Shown: one piece after another, positions 12,226-23,573 of the stretch
Layout: each line of letters begins with the position of its first letter
Position numbering within the stretch: position 1 is the first letter of the stretch
Origin: Ulva prolifera
Taxonomy: Eukaryota; Chlorophyta; Ulvophyceae; Ulvales; Ulvaceae
Assembly (NCBI GenBank): GCA_023078555.1
Contig: CM041200.1
Span: 3,713,921-3,777,920 of the forward strand
DNA length: 64,000 bases
Direction: 5' to 3'
Program-made: the position numbers and the translations under genes
Notes under the pieces: generated by a model
What the model was told of the DNA's origin: nothing
The model's database searches: none
What the model saw: only the letters and a program-made list of their open reading frames with translations

Positions 12226-13137
12226 TTATGGATAAGGTATGCCATCATCAGTGGTCAGTGACTGCAGCAGAGGCTCCTGAAGCGACACTGGGTACGTTGC
12301 AATACTACGTCTCCGTGTGGACAAGCGATTGCCCTGCCAATGGCTCATTTCTATCCACCGCTCGCCACGGAAAGTTGAAGCCCATGCGACACAGAGGCTG
12401 TGTTCAGCGAAGCCGAGCACCACGCTCATGGCGAGGGTGATGTCAAGCCACCAGACATCTATGACTGCATCGGAGCCTTCAACTTGGATGTGTAGGTAGC
12501 GATCGACGCATTTGACTGCGAAAACTGCCTTTGTACCCATCCTGTAACACACCCAGCACCGTTATCAGCACTTCCAGATGACTTCAATCTCAACATGTGA
12601 GTGCTAGCACGCGCACCAGATTGCCATTCCACAATGCATCAAGAAAGTCACAAAGAGGCCGCAGCGGCTGGTCAGCCCCCGTGTGCCCATCACTGAAGCA
12701 ACTGCAATTGTTGCTCGGAGCACGAGCATCAACATGACATCCAGCATGTTGGCTGCCAAAACCTTGCTTGACGGGGAGCTGAACAGCCCGGGTGGGAACA
12801 GGGCATCATGAATGGATCCGTCAAATGAAAAGAGCGCGAGGAACACTGTTATGATTGCATCTGCTGTGACGGTTCCAAGCACCTGTAGGCTCGATGTGCT
12901 TTCGAACTCGACCGGCATGATGCGCACGCTGCGGTACAGTTGGGCCTCTCACATAAACTAGGTATGAAAACAGTTCATGACGATGCAGCTTCTCATGCCA
13001 AACTTCTGATGCTATAGTACGATAAAACTACCTGGCTGGAGACAGAACAATTCAGCGTAGATCAGGGCCCCACGAATACCCCTGATCAAGGACGCAACAA
13101 TGTGTTTTGGCAGGGGAGTCTGAGATGACGCTGCCAT
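12226..13137 (-). CDS. Small multi-pass membrane protein, unknown function
   Basis: Three exons, 13137-13021, 12882-12617 and 12541-12226, join in phase to give 232 residues starting MAASSQTPLPK. The first donor is GTACTA, the second GTGCGC, and the last acceptor TTACAG. Hydrophobic segments: VLGTVTADAIITVFLALFSF, then NMLDVMLMLVLRATIAVASVM, a third around CGLFVTFLMHCGMAIW, and a fourth WLDITLAMSVVLGFAEHSL. The C-terminus is hydrophilic and contains EPLLQSLTTDD. I considered the N-terminal membrane part of an ABCB half-transporter, but there is no Walker A, Walker B or signature motif up to the stop. The 3' end sits only 112 bases from the stop of the convergent ureidoglycine aminohydrolase gene. 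Confidence 0.6.
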
Positions 13138-13597
13138 GCCAAAGCGTGCCTGCGACTGGCCTGCTCCGTAAGCATGACCAGCGTGTCTACAAGAGACCAT
13201 CTGGCCGCGTCATCCACCTCATTAAAGCATGATCGCCGCAGATGCATCAGTGTCGCTCTACATCAGGGTGTATTGAGCATGATACGCGCTGAAGATCGTG
13301 GTTTTTTGTGTGTGGTATGTCCGCCGAGACATCCACCACAACAGGTGATCGGTGCTGTGAACAACGCGACCAAGTCGCCTGGCAAGCACATGAGGCCTGC
13401 GCTCTTCGGGATGGTGCACAGTTACTAGTTTACTTTTGGAGATTCTGGCATGTTGCTTGCAAGCGTATTGAAGCACCGGAGCCTATGTACCTGGTAACCA
13501 CGCTTGTGGCCTTCCACGTTCCTTGCAATTGACGAATGACGACACGAGGATAGCCTCGCAGTGCAAGCAACAGTAATGCTTCGTCTACCTTTTGGGG
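13138..13597. other. Divergent intergenic region
   Basis: 460 bases between the divergent starts of the membrane protein and the J-domain protein. Short frames on both strands are not convincing. Both promoters should lie here. Confidence 0.4.
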
Positions 13598-15117
13598 ATG
13601 GAAGACTACTATAGGCTGCTCGGGGTCCCAGAGGATGCCAGTCCAGACCGAATCAAGAAAACCTTCCACCGGCTGGCCCTGAAACACCATCCCGTACGAC
13701 ACCCCAGACTCACGACACGGCACTCGCTGCCCTGCACAGCTTTCGTGCTAGCTGACCTGAACGAACCTTACACCATCGCAATATCGGTGTCCAGCAATCG
13801 ATGGCAGGCCATGAATCCGTGTCCCCGCACAAGTCAGGACGTCATGTTCACAGGATCTGAATTCGGAAGAAGCATCTCAAAGCAAGTTTGCAGAGATATC
13901 ACAGGCGTACAATGTGCTGTCAGACCCAAAGAGCCGCGCGGAGTATGACATGCGCCGCCGACAGCCGCTTCCAGGCTTTGACTCTGTCAGAAGCGTGGAT
14001 CCAATATATGAAACACTGCGAAGGCACGCCCAGGCGCGGTACACGGGGCCACGGTCTTCCTTCTGGAACTCTCAAGATGAGTGGTACGATGCCTGCCTCG
14101 GATGATGAAACAGAGATCACATGGCCACACCATTCTAGTTGACATGAGCATGCTCAGCTGTCATGCGCATGTTTGTACAATGTTTCCTGAGGTCCAGACG
14201 ACTGCAATTGCTTGCGGGGTGCCTGTAAGCTTATGCAGTCGTACGTTGTTCCACCCAGCAATGAACTGCAGTGCACCTTCGACATGGTGCAGGCTTTCTG
14301 AGCCTTGCGACATGGAGCCCTGACTCATACCAGTCAGCAGTGCTGAAGGGAAGTACTATCACTTGGACAAGACGGGAAGTCTTTACAGTGCTAAGCAATT
14401 GAAGCCGCAGATGTATCTACACAATGTATCAGGCACAAGCTCATGCCCTGGCAATCATCGCTTGTTGCAGCCAGCTACTTCGTGCATGGTCACTCTCGTG
14501 TGCCTGCACTGTGCAGCAGTGTGTGACCTGGGTATCACGTCTACTATGTCAGCACAGATTCCAAACGCCAACATACTCATTTCTATGGCATAGCCATGTG
14601 TGCCGCATCTTATGATGTGTGACAGCAAACCGTGCTGCGGCGACTGGCTTCACCAGTGCACGCCCCACACACTGCCGCTGCCCAAAATCAAAGCTCGATG
14701 CGTGCCTGCTGCACATGTCCCTTGAGGAGGCTGAGGCTGCATCAGCTGCCTCAAAGGTGCTGCAGCAGTGAACCCAAGGCGCCTGTTCTGCCATCAGCAC
14801 CGCCTGAGCTGTGCCAGCCCGCGTCTGCTTGATGGCGCTGCCCCGTGTGCAGGAGGGAGAACAAGCAACATTGGGAGCAGATGAAGCGGGAAGCGGAAGG
14901 GTACAAGCTGCGGCGGCAGAACATGTATCAGCGCATGGTGGATGCCCACGCGAGCCGGGTTGCTCGGGGTCTCGCAGGGCACTGGCCAGCCCAGTACGGT
15001 ATCACCAGGCAGGACGTGGCGGTTGTGTCCTGCTTCATTGCAAGTTTGTCCTTCTTGGGCTGGTTTTGGACTGGCCAGAGTGTAGAAGGCGTGGTGGCAC
15101 CAGTAGAGCCAGAGTAG
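13598..15117 (+). CDS. J-domain (DnaJ) protein with C-terminal membrane anchor, DNAJC30-like layout
   Basis: Co-chaperone that stimulates Hsp70 ATPase through its J domain. Exons 13598-13693, 13854-14083 and 14853-15117 keep phase and give 196 residues. The J domain fills the N-terminus: DYYRLLGVPEDAS, the HPD motif split by intron 1 (HHP | D), then SKFAEISQAYNVLSDPKSR. A basic linker follows. Next comes a charged helix (RENKQHWEQMKREAEGYKLR) and one membrane segment, VAVVSCFIASLSFLGWFW, 14 residues before the end. Both introns start GTACGA. This order, J domain at the start and a single C-terminal membrane helix, matches the mitochondrial protein DNAJC30, but orthology is inference. No G/F or zinc-finger region is present. 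A TGTAA signal lies 77 bases past the stop. Confidence 0.9.
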
Positions 15118-15193
15118 TAGGCCCCTGACCAGACGCCACTGCGACCCGATGGTGGTTGCACTAGGTGGCAGGTGGTAACAACCACCACAGTAG

Positions 15194-15198
15194 TGTAA
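15194..15198 (+). terminator. TGTAA poly(A) signal of the J-domain gene
   Basis: TGTAA 77 bases after the stop at 15117. It lies about 120 bases from the convergent NAT10 stop, so the two 3' UTRs nearly meet. Confidence 0.5.
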
Positions 15199-15313
15199 GC
15201 ATGGCCTTGTCGCCACCAGCTTTCGCAGCCCGAATTCATGTTGCGATGTGTTGGAAGCATGCTTGCAAGCCAGCCTGAAAGTTGGAAGTGCTTGTAGCAG
15301 TTTCTCACACGCC

Positions 15314-18300
15314 TCACTTTGACTTGACCTTCTTCTTCACCCCGCCCTTGGACTGCCGTTGCTTGCCACCCTTCACCTTCTTCTCGTACATTTTAGGCTT
15401 TTTCTCAGCCTTTTCAGGGGCCGGCTTTTTGATCTGCACAGCAGGCACCACCTCCAGCTCAGCCAATGCTGCACCGCCCTACGCAGCCCAGAGCCTCGTA
15501 GGCAGCCTGCAAAAACCTCGGCACAAACCTCACAGAACGCGCATCGACTAGTGCCAGTCAACCAAACAATCTGTTATCATGCGGCCAACCACAGCCAACC
15601 ACGATCTGGACGGTGCGCGTTTGTGACTCGCGCTTTGTCTGTTGGCATGGCCCGGGCTCATGTGAATCGTGTGCCTGGGACTTATCGAAATAGCCTTAGG
15701 ATGATCCCACGGGAAAGCAAATGGCCAGGAGGGGTATGGAAGCACACGTGCACGGTGCCCCTGGGGGCCGCCCCACCGAGCGCCTCGTCAAACGCATCGT
15801 TGGAGTCCCGAATCGCATACTTCTGCAGCGCCTCCGGCTCAAGACCCGGGCGGTCAATCGCCGCAGCCCGCTCCCGCGCCGCCGCCTCCAGCGCCGCCGC
15901 GCCCTCCTCCAGCTCCTCGTCCAACCCCTGTTCCTGCGGCCGCATCCCCGCGACCGCGGCGGCCGCGTCCCCGGCCGCCGGCAGCTCCCGCGCAATCTCC
16001 TCCTCGCGCTGTGCCTGCAGCAGCGCCGCGAAGCGCTTCATCGACTTCATGAACAGCGCAAGCACCTGGCTGCTCGGCAGGTGGAGCGCCTCGGCGGCGG
16101 CGGAGACGTCGCGGCCCTGCAGGCCGACGACGACGAGGATGGCGGCCTGTGCTGCGCTCTGCGTGACGCGCAGCGTGCGCGTGAAGAACGCGCGTGCGAG
16201 GCTCGGCGCAAGGTCGAGCACGAGGTGGTGGTCGACGATGTTGTTACAGTACGCCTGCACAGCAGCGCCGCGTGAGGGGCTCGGCCATCGGTCCGCATGC
16301 ATGCGCCCGCATCGCCTGCGTGTCTACAACTGCGCAGTCTCGGGTGCATGTGCATGTATGGGCTCACCGACACATCCCGCGAGAGTCTGATGGCAGCAGG
16401 TGCGGCATGCTCACACGGCGGTGGTTCTGCTGCGAATGCCGGTGTGGGTGCGCGCGCGTCATTGAGGCGCAACATCGCAGCCACCCAGGCTCACGCCTCA
16501 ATGACGTCGAGCAGATAGAGGCAAGCCAGGCTGATGCATTGAGACAGAGCTGGGCTCAGCGGCTGCGCAGAGGTGTGGTGCGTGAGGGGCATGCCTGCAG
16601 GCGCTGGCGGTCGTGAGCGTCCAGGGGCTGCCCGGACACCCGCCGCACGGCGTCCGGCGCCAGCTCGCGCTGCGACTCCGCGTTGCTGTATGTGAGCTTG
16701 GGCTGCAGCAGCGCCAGCGCCGTCGCGGGCGGCATCTCCCGGAACGCCCCGGATAACAGCGCGATCAGGCGGGCAGCAAAGTCATCGCTCAGAGACTTCA
16801 GCCATGTCTGCAACCAAACAGCGACCTTGGCTGATGTGAGCGTGTAGCAGCAGATGTGGCATTGACCACCCACAATCAGTGAGCATGTCGAAAGTACAAG
16901 TAGCCGAACATCATCCAGGGAAGCCAGGGCTGCAAAGTCTGTGTGGTCCAGCTACCCGGCTCAAACATTGCATCGGAGCAGGACAAAAACGGGCTTGGTC
17001 GGGTACATCCTGGCCAGCAATCTCCTGACATGCAACAGAAATAATAACAATATTATTATAATATCATAATTAATATATTGTAATATATATAATATTGCGA
17101 GACTTCACGCAAGGACGGGATCACCCCGGTGCAGGCGCCCACGTTGTGACGCACTGCCGCGCATGCCAGCACTGCCCTGCTTGCGCGACAGGACGTCGCT
17201 CCACACTCGCCAAGACATACCCCGCGTAAGCCTCACAGCTTGCAAGTCGGAGACAACATCAGCAGCAGGAGCCATTGGCCGGCAGCTCCGGTGTGACAGG
17301 CACGCGCCCAAGGCGCCGACGCACCGTGCCTTTTCCCACGAGCTCCTGGACACGGCACAATGCAGGAAGTGCTTGCGCCGTGAGGCGCAGCGATGAGGGG
17401 GGCCGCACCGTGCCGTCAACCTGCTCCGAGGCCAAGGCCTTCAGCATAATGCATGTGTTCTCACCGGTGACGTCGCTCGCCGTCTGCCGCAGGTACAGCG
17501 GAACGAACTTGAGCTTCTGCCAGAAGCGCAGCAGCTGCTGCGTCAGGCCGAAGGACACGCCAACGTAGTGCAGCCGCTCCGCCGGTCGCTCCTCCAGGCG
17601 CAGGAACAGCGGCGGCAGGTCGGCCATCGCTCGGGGCGCCATCTCCTCCTCATGCAGCACGTCCTCTGACCCCCCAGCCTCACCGTTCGCCGTGGACGCG
17701 CCTGCGCTCTTCCGCTGCAGCGGCCGCGCCGCAACATCTTCATCGTCACTGCTCCCCGACACTGCAGCACACGCTTCTCAACACTCCTGTCCACACTGAG
17801 ACTTCAGCGCAAGCCGACGAATCTATGGATCTTGGGTCGCAGTGGTGCATGTCCCATAGTGCAATTCAACCCCCCCCCCCCCTCCCGTCTATTGATCACT
17901 GTTTCAGGATCGTGGCTTTCCGGATTCTGAATTGGGATGGATTCTGGTTTGGCGACCTTGCCATGCAATGACTTGTTCGTGTGTACTATGAACCACCAGC
18001 AGGACCATAGGATATGAAGTGCATGTATGTGTTGCATATGGATTGCACTGCGGGATAAGGGAGATGGGAAGGCCACCTGTGATCTGGCCTTCATAGTACC
18101 GGCACAGCTCCTGGATGGCCCGGCTGCCGTATCCTGCGCCGAGGATGCTGGGGTGGGTGGCGATGCGGACGATGCGGGCACCAGAGAGGCTGGGGAAGCG
18201 GCTGTCCTGGAACTGCTGCCCTACCATCCACGGCAGCAGGTCGCCCTGCGGCAGCTGGCCCGCCGCGAGGGCCGTCTGGGCGCTCTCCCGCGAGATCGAG

Positions 18301-19780
18301 CCCTCCAGCGCGACTTGAATCACCGCCAGGATGTCCGGGAACTGATTCTGCACACAGTAGCTCCTCCGCGACGCCCGCCGACCCTCCGCCGCATGGCAAG
18401 CATCTGCTGCTTGAGTCTCACTGTCCAGCGTGACCACGGGACGTGAATTCACACTCGCATGCAGGACCTGCCAGATGGCGCGTATCGCAGCGGCAAGATC
18501 AGCGCTTCTCTGCAGCTGTCATGGAGTTTTGCTGAGTATATGTCGGCACACGGCAACAGGCACTCGCACGTGCAGGTAAAAACCACAAAAAACAGCTGCA
18601 TCAGTGCAGACGACAACATACACAACAGCGTGTGGAAGAGCCACACCTTAGCCTTGTCTGGCACCGGCGCAGTCAGCACGAAGAGGTGGTGCGCTGGAGC
18701 ATCGCTCAGCAGTAGGAGATCGTTCGGCGTGTTCTTGTAGTGCGAGGCCACGTACAGGGACATCATCCGCTGCAACGCGACCTCCGTCACTCGGTGCCCA
18801 GAGAACAGCGTGTCCCGCTCCACGTAGAAGAGTTCACACTCGTCCGGGTGCGGCAGCGTCGGCGGCACGCGCGGCATGTGGTCGGCCGCGTTGAGGCACA
18901 GCAGGCTCATCAGCCACTGCTCCACAGGGTCCTCCGGGCCGTAGCGGATCGGCTCCTCCAGCGCGACCTCGCGCAGAAGGCGGCCGCCGGCGGACGGCGC
19001 CGCGGGCACCGTGGCGGAGGGTTTTGGCGCCGCGGCGGACGCGGAGGAGCTGCGCAGCTGCGAGAGGAGCTTCAGGCTGAGGCTGCGGCCGGTGCCTTCA
19101 TACCTGCAGCAACGCAGATACTGCTGGAGTGGCGGGCTAGCCGCAGCTGGAGCTTCCCCGCTGGTGCTTGACCAGCTGGGTGAGCAGATGCGTCGAGATG
19201 GTGCTCAGGGAGGTCCCGCTGGCACGCTGCAACGCTACTCAACGGGCCCCCTGGCCGCGCTCGGATGTGCGCCGTGCATTCAATGGTGCCAATTCGATCA
19301 CGCAGCATGCCGGGCCTTGAGCTAGCGGAACACATGCGTTACGTGCTCGTCGATTACATGTGGGTCGCCAAGCATTGAGGCGCTAGCACCCCTGCCACAA
19401 TCCCTTTGTAGCCAGTCGGAGTCGCATCAGCGGTGGCGATGTGCAGGGGCACAGCAGGCACAGCATGGCACAGCATGGCACAGCATGGCGTAGCGGCGCA
19501 CCCATTGACGGTGGAGCAGAGGAAGACGAGGTATGGGCCAAGCATCTTCTTGACGAGGGGCAGTGGGATTGCCGCCGCCTCGTCCACCACCAGCAGCTCC
19601 GCCTGCCCAAGCTTGCTGTGGTGCTGCGGCTGGATGTACTGGATCGTCTGCACACCGCACCGCACACCTCACTGCCACATCACCACGCCCGCGCGCACGT
19701 GTCCTCCTCTATACTGCAATATTTTCGGCACCGGCCGGCGTTGGGGCGCCAGGCAGGTGCATGCAGACAAACTCCGGGAA

Positions 19781-19811
<31 letters not shown>

Positions 19812-21436
19812 GGCGCACCTGCCGGTGCGAGCGGTAGATGTTCACGCGCACGATGGCCTTGCCAAAGTCAGGGTTGGTCGACTCCACGAGGTCGTAGTCG
19901 AGGTGCTCCTTGTAGTCGAGGGCGTCGAGGCCCTTGAACACAAACTCGAACAGCGTGCGCAGGTTCTCCGGCGTCGGCGCCGTCACAAAGATGTTCGAGT
20001 ACCCGAGGGCGACCGCGCCGGCGATCGCGAGGCCCATCGCGGCCGACTTGCCGCGGCCGCGCGCTGCTGTCAGCGCGACCGTCGAGCGCAGTACCTTGTC
20101 GGATGCGACGTCGAGGAACGTCAGCAGCGCCTGTGCCTGGTCGAGAGAGCGGCAGGCGGCGGTGAGCGCGCCGGCCGGCTGCGTGTCGGAGAGGGACGCC
20201 GCGAGCGTGGTGAGCTGCGCGGCGGCGTCACGGCCGGGAAGTGCCACGGCGGACCCGTCGTCGTTCGTGGCCACAGGTGCGATGGAGCGGATGTGGGAGG
20301 AGGTGGGGAGAATGTTGAGTTCGTCATCGACGAGGATGGCGGTGGGGCAGTGTGCGAGGGACAGCACGAGGCGCTCGTTGAAGCGGCCTGCAGCGCGGCG
20401 CGGAAATGTGTAGGCATGCGTTCAGGGCAGGCACTCACTAAGCAAGTGCCCCGAAACAACGGCATGCACTGTGCATTGCGGGAACGGCTGCAGCAGTTAG
20501 AACAAGGCTGCAGATTTCAGCAACGCTGGGGTTAGATAAACTACTGCTGCTGTGTGCTGCCCTGGCCTGCCTCAGGTGAGATGAGCATTTGGGGTCTGGC
20601 AGATGTTTTGGATGTGTTCAGGGGCGGAAATGTGGCTAGGGGTGCGGACCGCGGACGTCTTGGTGGGACTCCGTCTTGAGGCGGGCGTGCGCGTCCATGG
20701 TGAGGGTGAAGAGCTGCTTCAGTGAGGTGAGGGTGCTGAGAAGCATGACGATGATGCCCCCGCCCTCAACTGTCTCAATGGTGCGAGCAAGCAGGTTGGG
20801 AGTGATGCCTTCAAAGTCCTGCAGGGCAGCAGGATGTGTTGGTCCTACAGTTCGGATGAGCAGAGATGTTTCGGACTTGCAGCTCGGTAGCAAGGCGATG
20901 CTGCTCGTGTGGAAGCTGTGCTGGTATAGCAAATGTGTGAGGGAAGTTGCGCTGGCATGCCAGTGCTGAGGTGGGGGCCCACCTGCAGCACACACATGCC
21001 GAAGGTGTTTCCCAGGACCTTGTGCGTGTCTGAGTAGTAGCAGTATCGTATGCTCGTGGACGCCACAAAGAGTGAGAAGGGGTCGTCCGTTTCCGTGTCC
21101 AGCAGGCCCCTTTGGGCCAATCTCTTGATCTGCTTCATCCTCTTTTTCTTATGACTGCATGCAGATTCCACAGGTTCCACTGCTGCGAGTCACAACTTTG
21201 GAAGCGCTGGAAGCTGCATGCACGGCCACGGCAGCGCACCTGCTGAAGAGCAATTCCTTCTTGTAGCACCACAGCACCGTCGGCCTGGCCTTGACTGCGG
21301 CTTTGCTGAGCATATAGTGCAGATTAACGACCTGATCGCGTCCTTTGTCGCCCACAATCACAAACAGAGAGCGATGCCGGGTCTTCACGCAGTTCTCCAC
21401 CAGCGTGCGCACGCGACTGTCTATTTTCTTCCGCAT
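15314..21436 (-). CDS. NAT10: RNA cytidine acetyltransferase (NAT10/Kre33 family)
   Basis: Nucleolar ATP-dependent enzyme that makes N4-acetylcytidine in 18S rRNA and, with an adaptor, in tRNA; needed for small-subunit assembly. The start MRKKIDSRVRTLVEN at 21436 matches the conserved family start, followed by HRSLFVIVGDKGRDQVVNLH. The helicase-like module has TAARGRGKSAAMG (Walker A) near 20060 and ELLVVDEAAAIPLPLVKK near 19590. The GNAT module runs from VIQVALEGSISRES through GDLLPW and RIATHPS to GYGSRAIQEL (18350-18090). Then come LHYVGVSFGLTQQLLRFW near 17560, HHLVLDLAPSLARAFF near 16220, and a lysine-rich tail (KKPAPEKAEKKPKMYEKK) ending at 15314. The tail fits the nucleolar family. All parts are present, so it looks intact. 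Introns contain a 29-nt poly-G, a 13-nt poly-C and an AT-rich island. Exon edges are approximate. Confidence 0.95.
17037..17096. repeat. AT-only island in a NAT10 intron
   Basis: About 60 bases almost wholly A/T in a GC-rich neighbourhood. The left part (CAATATTATTATAATAT) and right part (the reverse complement begins CAATATTATATATATT) are imperfect inverted copies, so the block can fold back. Confidence 0.75.
17870..17882 (+). repeat. 13-nt poly-C tract
   Basis: C homopolymer on the plus strand, hence poly-G on the sense strand of the NAT10 gene. It lies in an intron between the GNAT-encoding exon and the next exon. Confidence 0.8.
19781..19809 (+). repeat. 29-nt poly-G tract in a NAT10 intron
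   Basis: Uninterrupted G run on the plus strand, poly-C on the sense strand of NAT10. It sits between the Walker A exon and the DEAA exon. Confidence 0.9.
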
Positions 21437-21864
21437 GGCGCCAAGATGCAAGGCAGCGGCCTTGTAGTAGCAGAACTAGGATCTCAATGTGTTAAGACGG
21501 TGATTGGTTCGCTTTTCGGGCCGCAATGTACTCGGAGCTTACCAGTTTGAACCGCCACTCTGGTGCGCAGCCGCTCTTACATCCGTGCACTGAGAATGTT
21601 GGACACCGCATGCCTGCCATGCTGACCATCCAAGTGAGCCAGCGACCAACCTCGTGCGCTCACGTGCACAATGCGCGCTGCAAAGTTGTCAAGAATCGTG
21701 CCGTTCTGAGCTCCCGCATCTACAGAAAACTCGACATGCATGGGTGAGTGGGCCACCCGCCAACCGGCACCACGACGTCACCATAAACTAGAAGCAGAGA
21801 CAGTCCCAGTGCGTGTGTGGCGGAGAACTTATTCTTTTGCCAAGCAATCAAGGCTTGTTCACAG
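21437..21864. other. Divergent intergenic region
   Basis: Between the NAT10 start and the first exon I can propose for the plus-strand gene downstream. It should hold the NAT10 promoter. No repeat or motif stands out; a 5' exon of the downstream gene could be hidden here. Confidence 0.35.
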
Positions 21865-23424
21865 GATACAACAGTGGAGCCAGCTACCTGGTGGCGCCCA
21901 AGCAGCTCATGGGATCGATTCCCAGGACGTATGGATGCAGCTACCAGTTGTGCCTGACCCATCAGAGACGTGGAGACCGGATCTCTCTGTAAGCGTAACA
22001 GCGTCTTCCATGCAGATGTGTGGCGCCGTGGACACCCGCCACCTCTCATGTCACCATCACTCCTCAGCCCCCGTCTAACCTGGTCACCACATACCGCATC
22101 GTCGAAGCAGGCTGGCAATGCAGCTATGCCAGTGGCTACATGCCAGGCTGTGAAGCCCGGACATCTCGAATGCCTGGCACTGTGTGCCAGAGGAGGTGCG
22201 GCACAAACTTTGGTCTCCCGGCTCAACATGCAGGCGCTGCGCCTGCGCAATCCCCAGCTCAGGGCTACCAACACGGACACCAGCTAGGGGGCATACTATG
22301 GGGTGAGAGCTCGTGGCAGACAACCTTACTGCGGCTGGCTAGCTGCGGTGCTGAGCCCCCGTGCAAGCGTCGATGTGTCCTGGCGCCCTGGTTCCCGGAG
22401 ATTCTTTCTTGGGCAGAGTCTGCAGCCACGAGTCCTTTGCGGCGGTGTCCTCGGCGGCCCGTGTGGCCATTTCGTTCTATGTGTTGCATGTCACGGGCGA
22501 CTGCGAGCACAGCCATGAGACGGAGCAACGCCCGCACCCCAGTGGGATGTACGTGTGCATGGTGTATTGCCACGGCGAGGAGGTGGGGCCGGGCGGCGAC
22601 GTGGATCAGCTCGCCGTGGCCTGCGTGCCGATGGCTGTGCCTGCATCCCAGGCCCTGGGAGCCCTGCGCCACAGTGTAGGGAAGTGCTACGTCATGGTGC
22701 GGCTGCAGCGGGGCAGCCAGCTGCAGTGAATGCAGTCGGTCGACATGGAGCCCCGCGGCTAGTGCGGAGTGTGCGACGGCGAATCGAGTTCAGTTGGTGT
22801 TGAACCTGTGGTCTGCTTTCTGCGCAGACGAGGGTGTATGGCGCGGGCCCCTTGGCGTGTGCGTTTGCGTGGCTGCAGGATTCCTGGTCACCTCTTGGCT
22901 TTGTGGAGGTGGATTGTCATGGTCGCTGCTGTGAGAATCTTGAGCTACCGGCAGAGCACAGTGAGCGGAGCGCTTTTGGCACCGCCCCGCCCAGGACGCT
23001 ATCACGGCCGGGTTGCCCCTATTTGATGGTCAGTGTGTGCATGATGTGTATGCGGGCGCCCTGTGGGGTGCTGACGCTGATGCCCTTCTGGGATGTAGAG
23101 ATGTTGGACTGCTTTGTCTTTTCAAGATGATACATGCTCCTGCTGCGAGCTAGACCTGTACATGGACCGTGCTCGTGTGGCATAGAAATGGCCGTACGTT
23201 GTGCGTGTGTTGATGGTGGACACCCAGGGAGGACCCAGGGATGGTCAGCGTTGCACATACGGGCGGATGTCAGTCTTGTCCAATAGGGAAGGGCAGGCTC
23301 GTGGCTCAAGAACCAAGTAATTGATTCTCTGATTGCCAAGATGACGGTATACGATTACATCCTCTCCACGGAACAATTGCCTCCAGCATCAAATGTGCCC
23401 TCGTTGCCGCTTCCACAACAGTGA
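21865..23424 (+). CDS. Unrecognised cysteine-containing protein, partial model
   Basis: Plausible exons: 21865-21988 (SGASYLVAPKQLMGSIPRTY, then GCSYQLCLTHQ; acceptor CACAG, donor GTAAGC), then about 22018-22290 (VTITPQPPSNLVTTYRIVEA, GWQCSYASGYMPGC, CQRRCGTNFG). Others are about 22390-22695 (FYVLHVTGDCEHSHETEQ, MYVCMVYCHGEEVG), about 22826-23030, and a last exon ending near 23424 (WLKNQVIDSLIAKMTVYDYI). The cysteine and tyrosine-rich second exon looks extracellular or metal-binding, but I recognise no family. The TVYDYI end faintly recalls the tail of some DHHC palmitoyltransferases, yet no DHHC motif is seen, so I do not call it that. Start, exon order and phase are unproven. Convergent with the C2/coiled-coil gene. 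Confidence 0.35.
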
Positions 23425-23573
23425 TCTGCTTCTCAAGTGTAGAGCCACAAAGCTGGGGCGCAGGGTGCCCACACCACCCGGCAGCTTTATCACCCCAGTG
23501 GGCTCCAGGATGAAATCTGTGCGTGACTGGGCAGCAGACCCCGTCGTCACCAAGGCGATGGATCAGTATGGCA

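Noticed and set aside
12226-13137. ABC half-transporter
   Set aside because: The hydrophobic segments hint at it, but no Walker A, signature or Walker B motif is present before the stop.
15359-16390. 343-codon plus-strand frame
   Set aside because: Antisense to the NAT10 C-terminal exons, which carry clear family motifs.
19441-20535. 364-codon plus-strand frame
   Set aside because: Antisense to the NAT10 Walker A exon and across the poly-G tract. GC-rich coding DNA leaves the opposite strand open.
21865-23424. DHHC palmitoyltransferase
   Set aside because: Only the TVYDYI tail resembles the family. No DHHC cysteine-rich domain or membrane helices were found.
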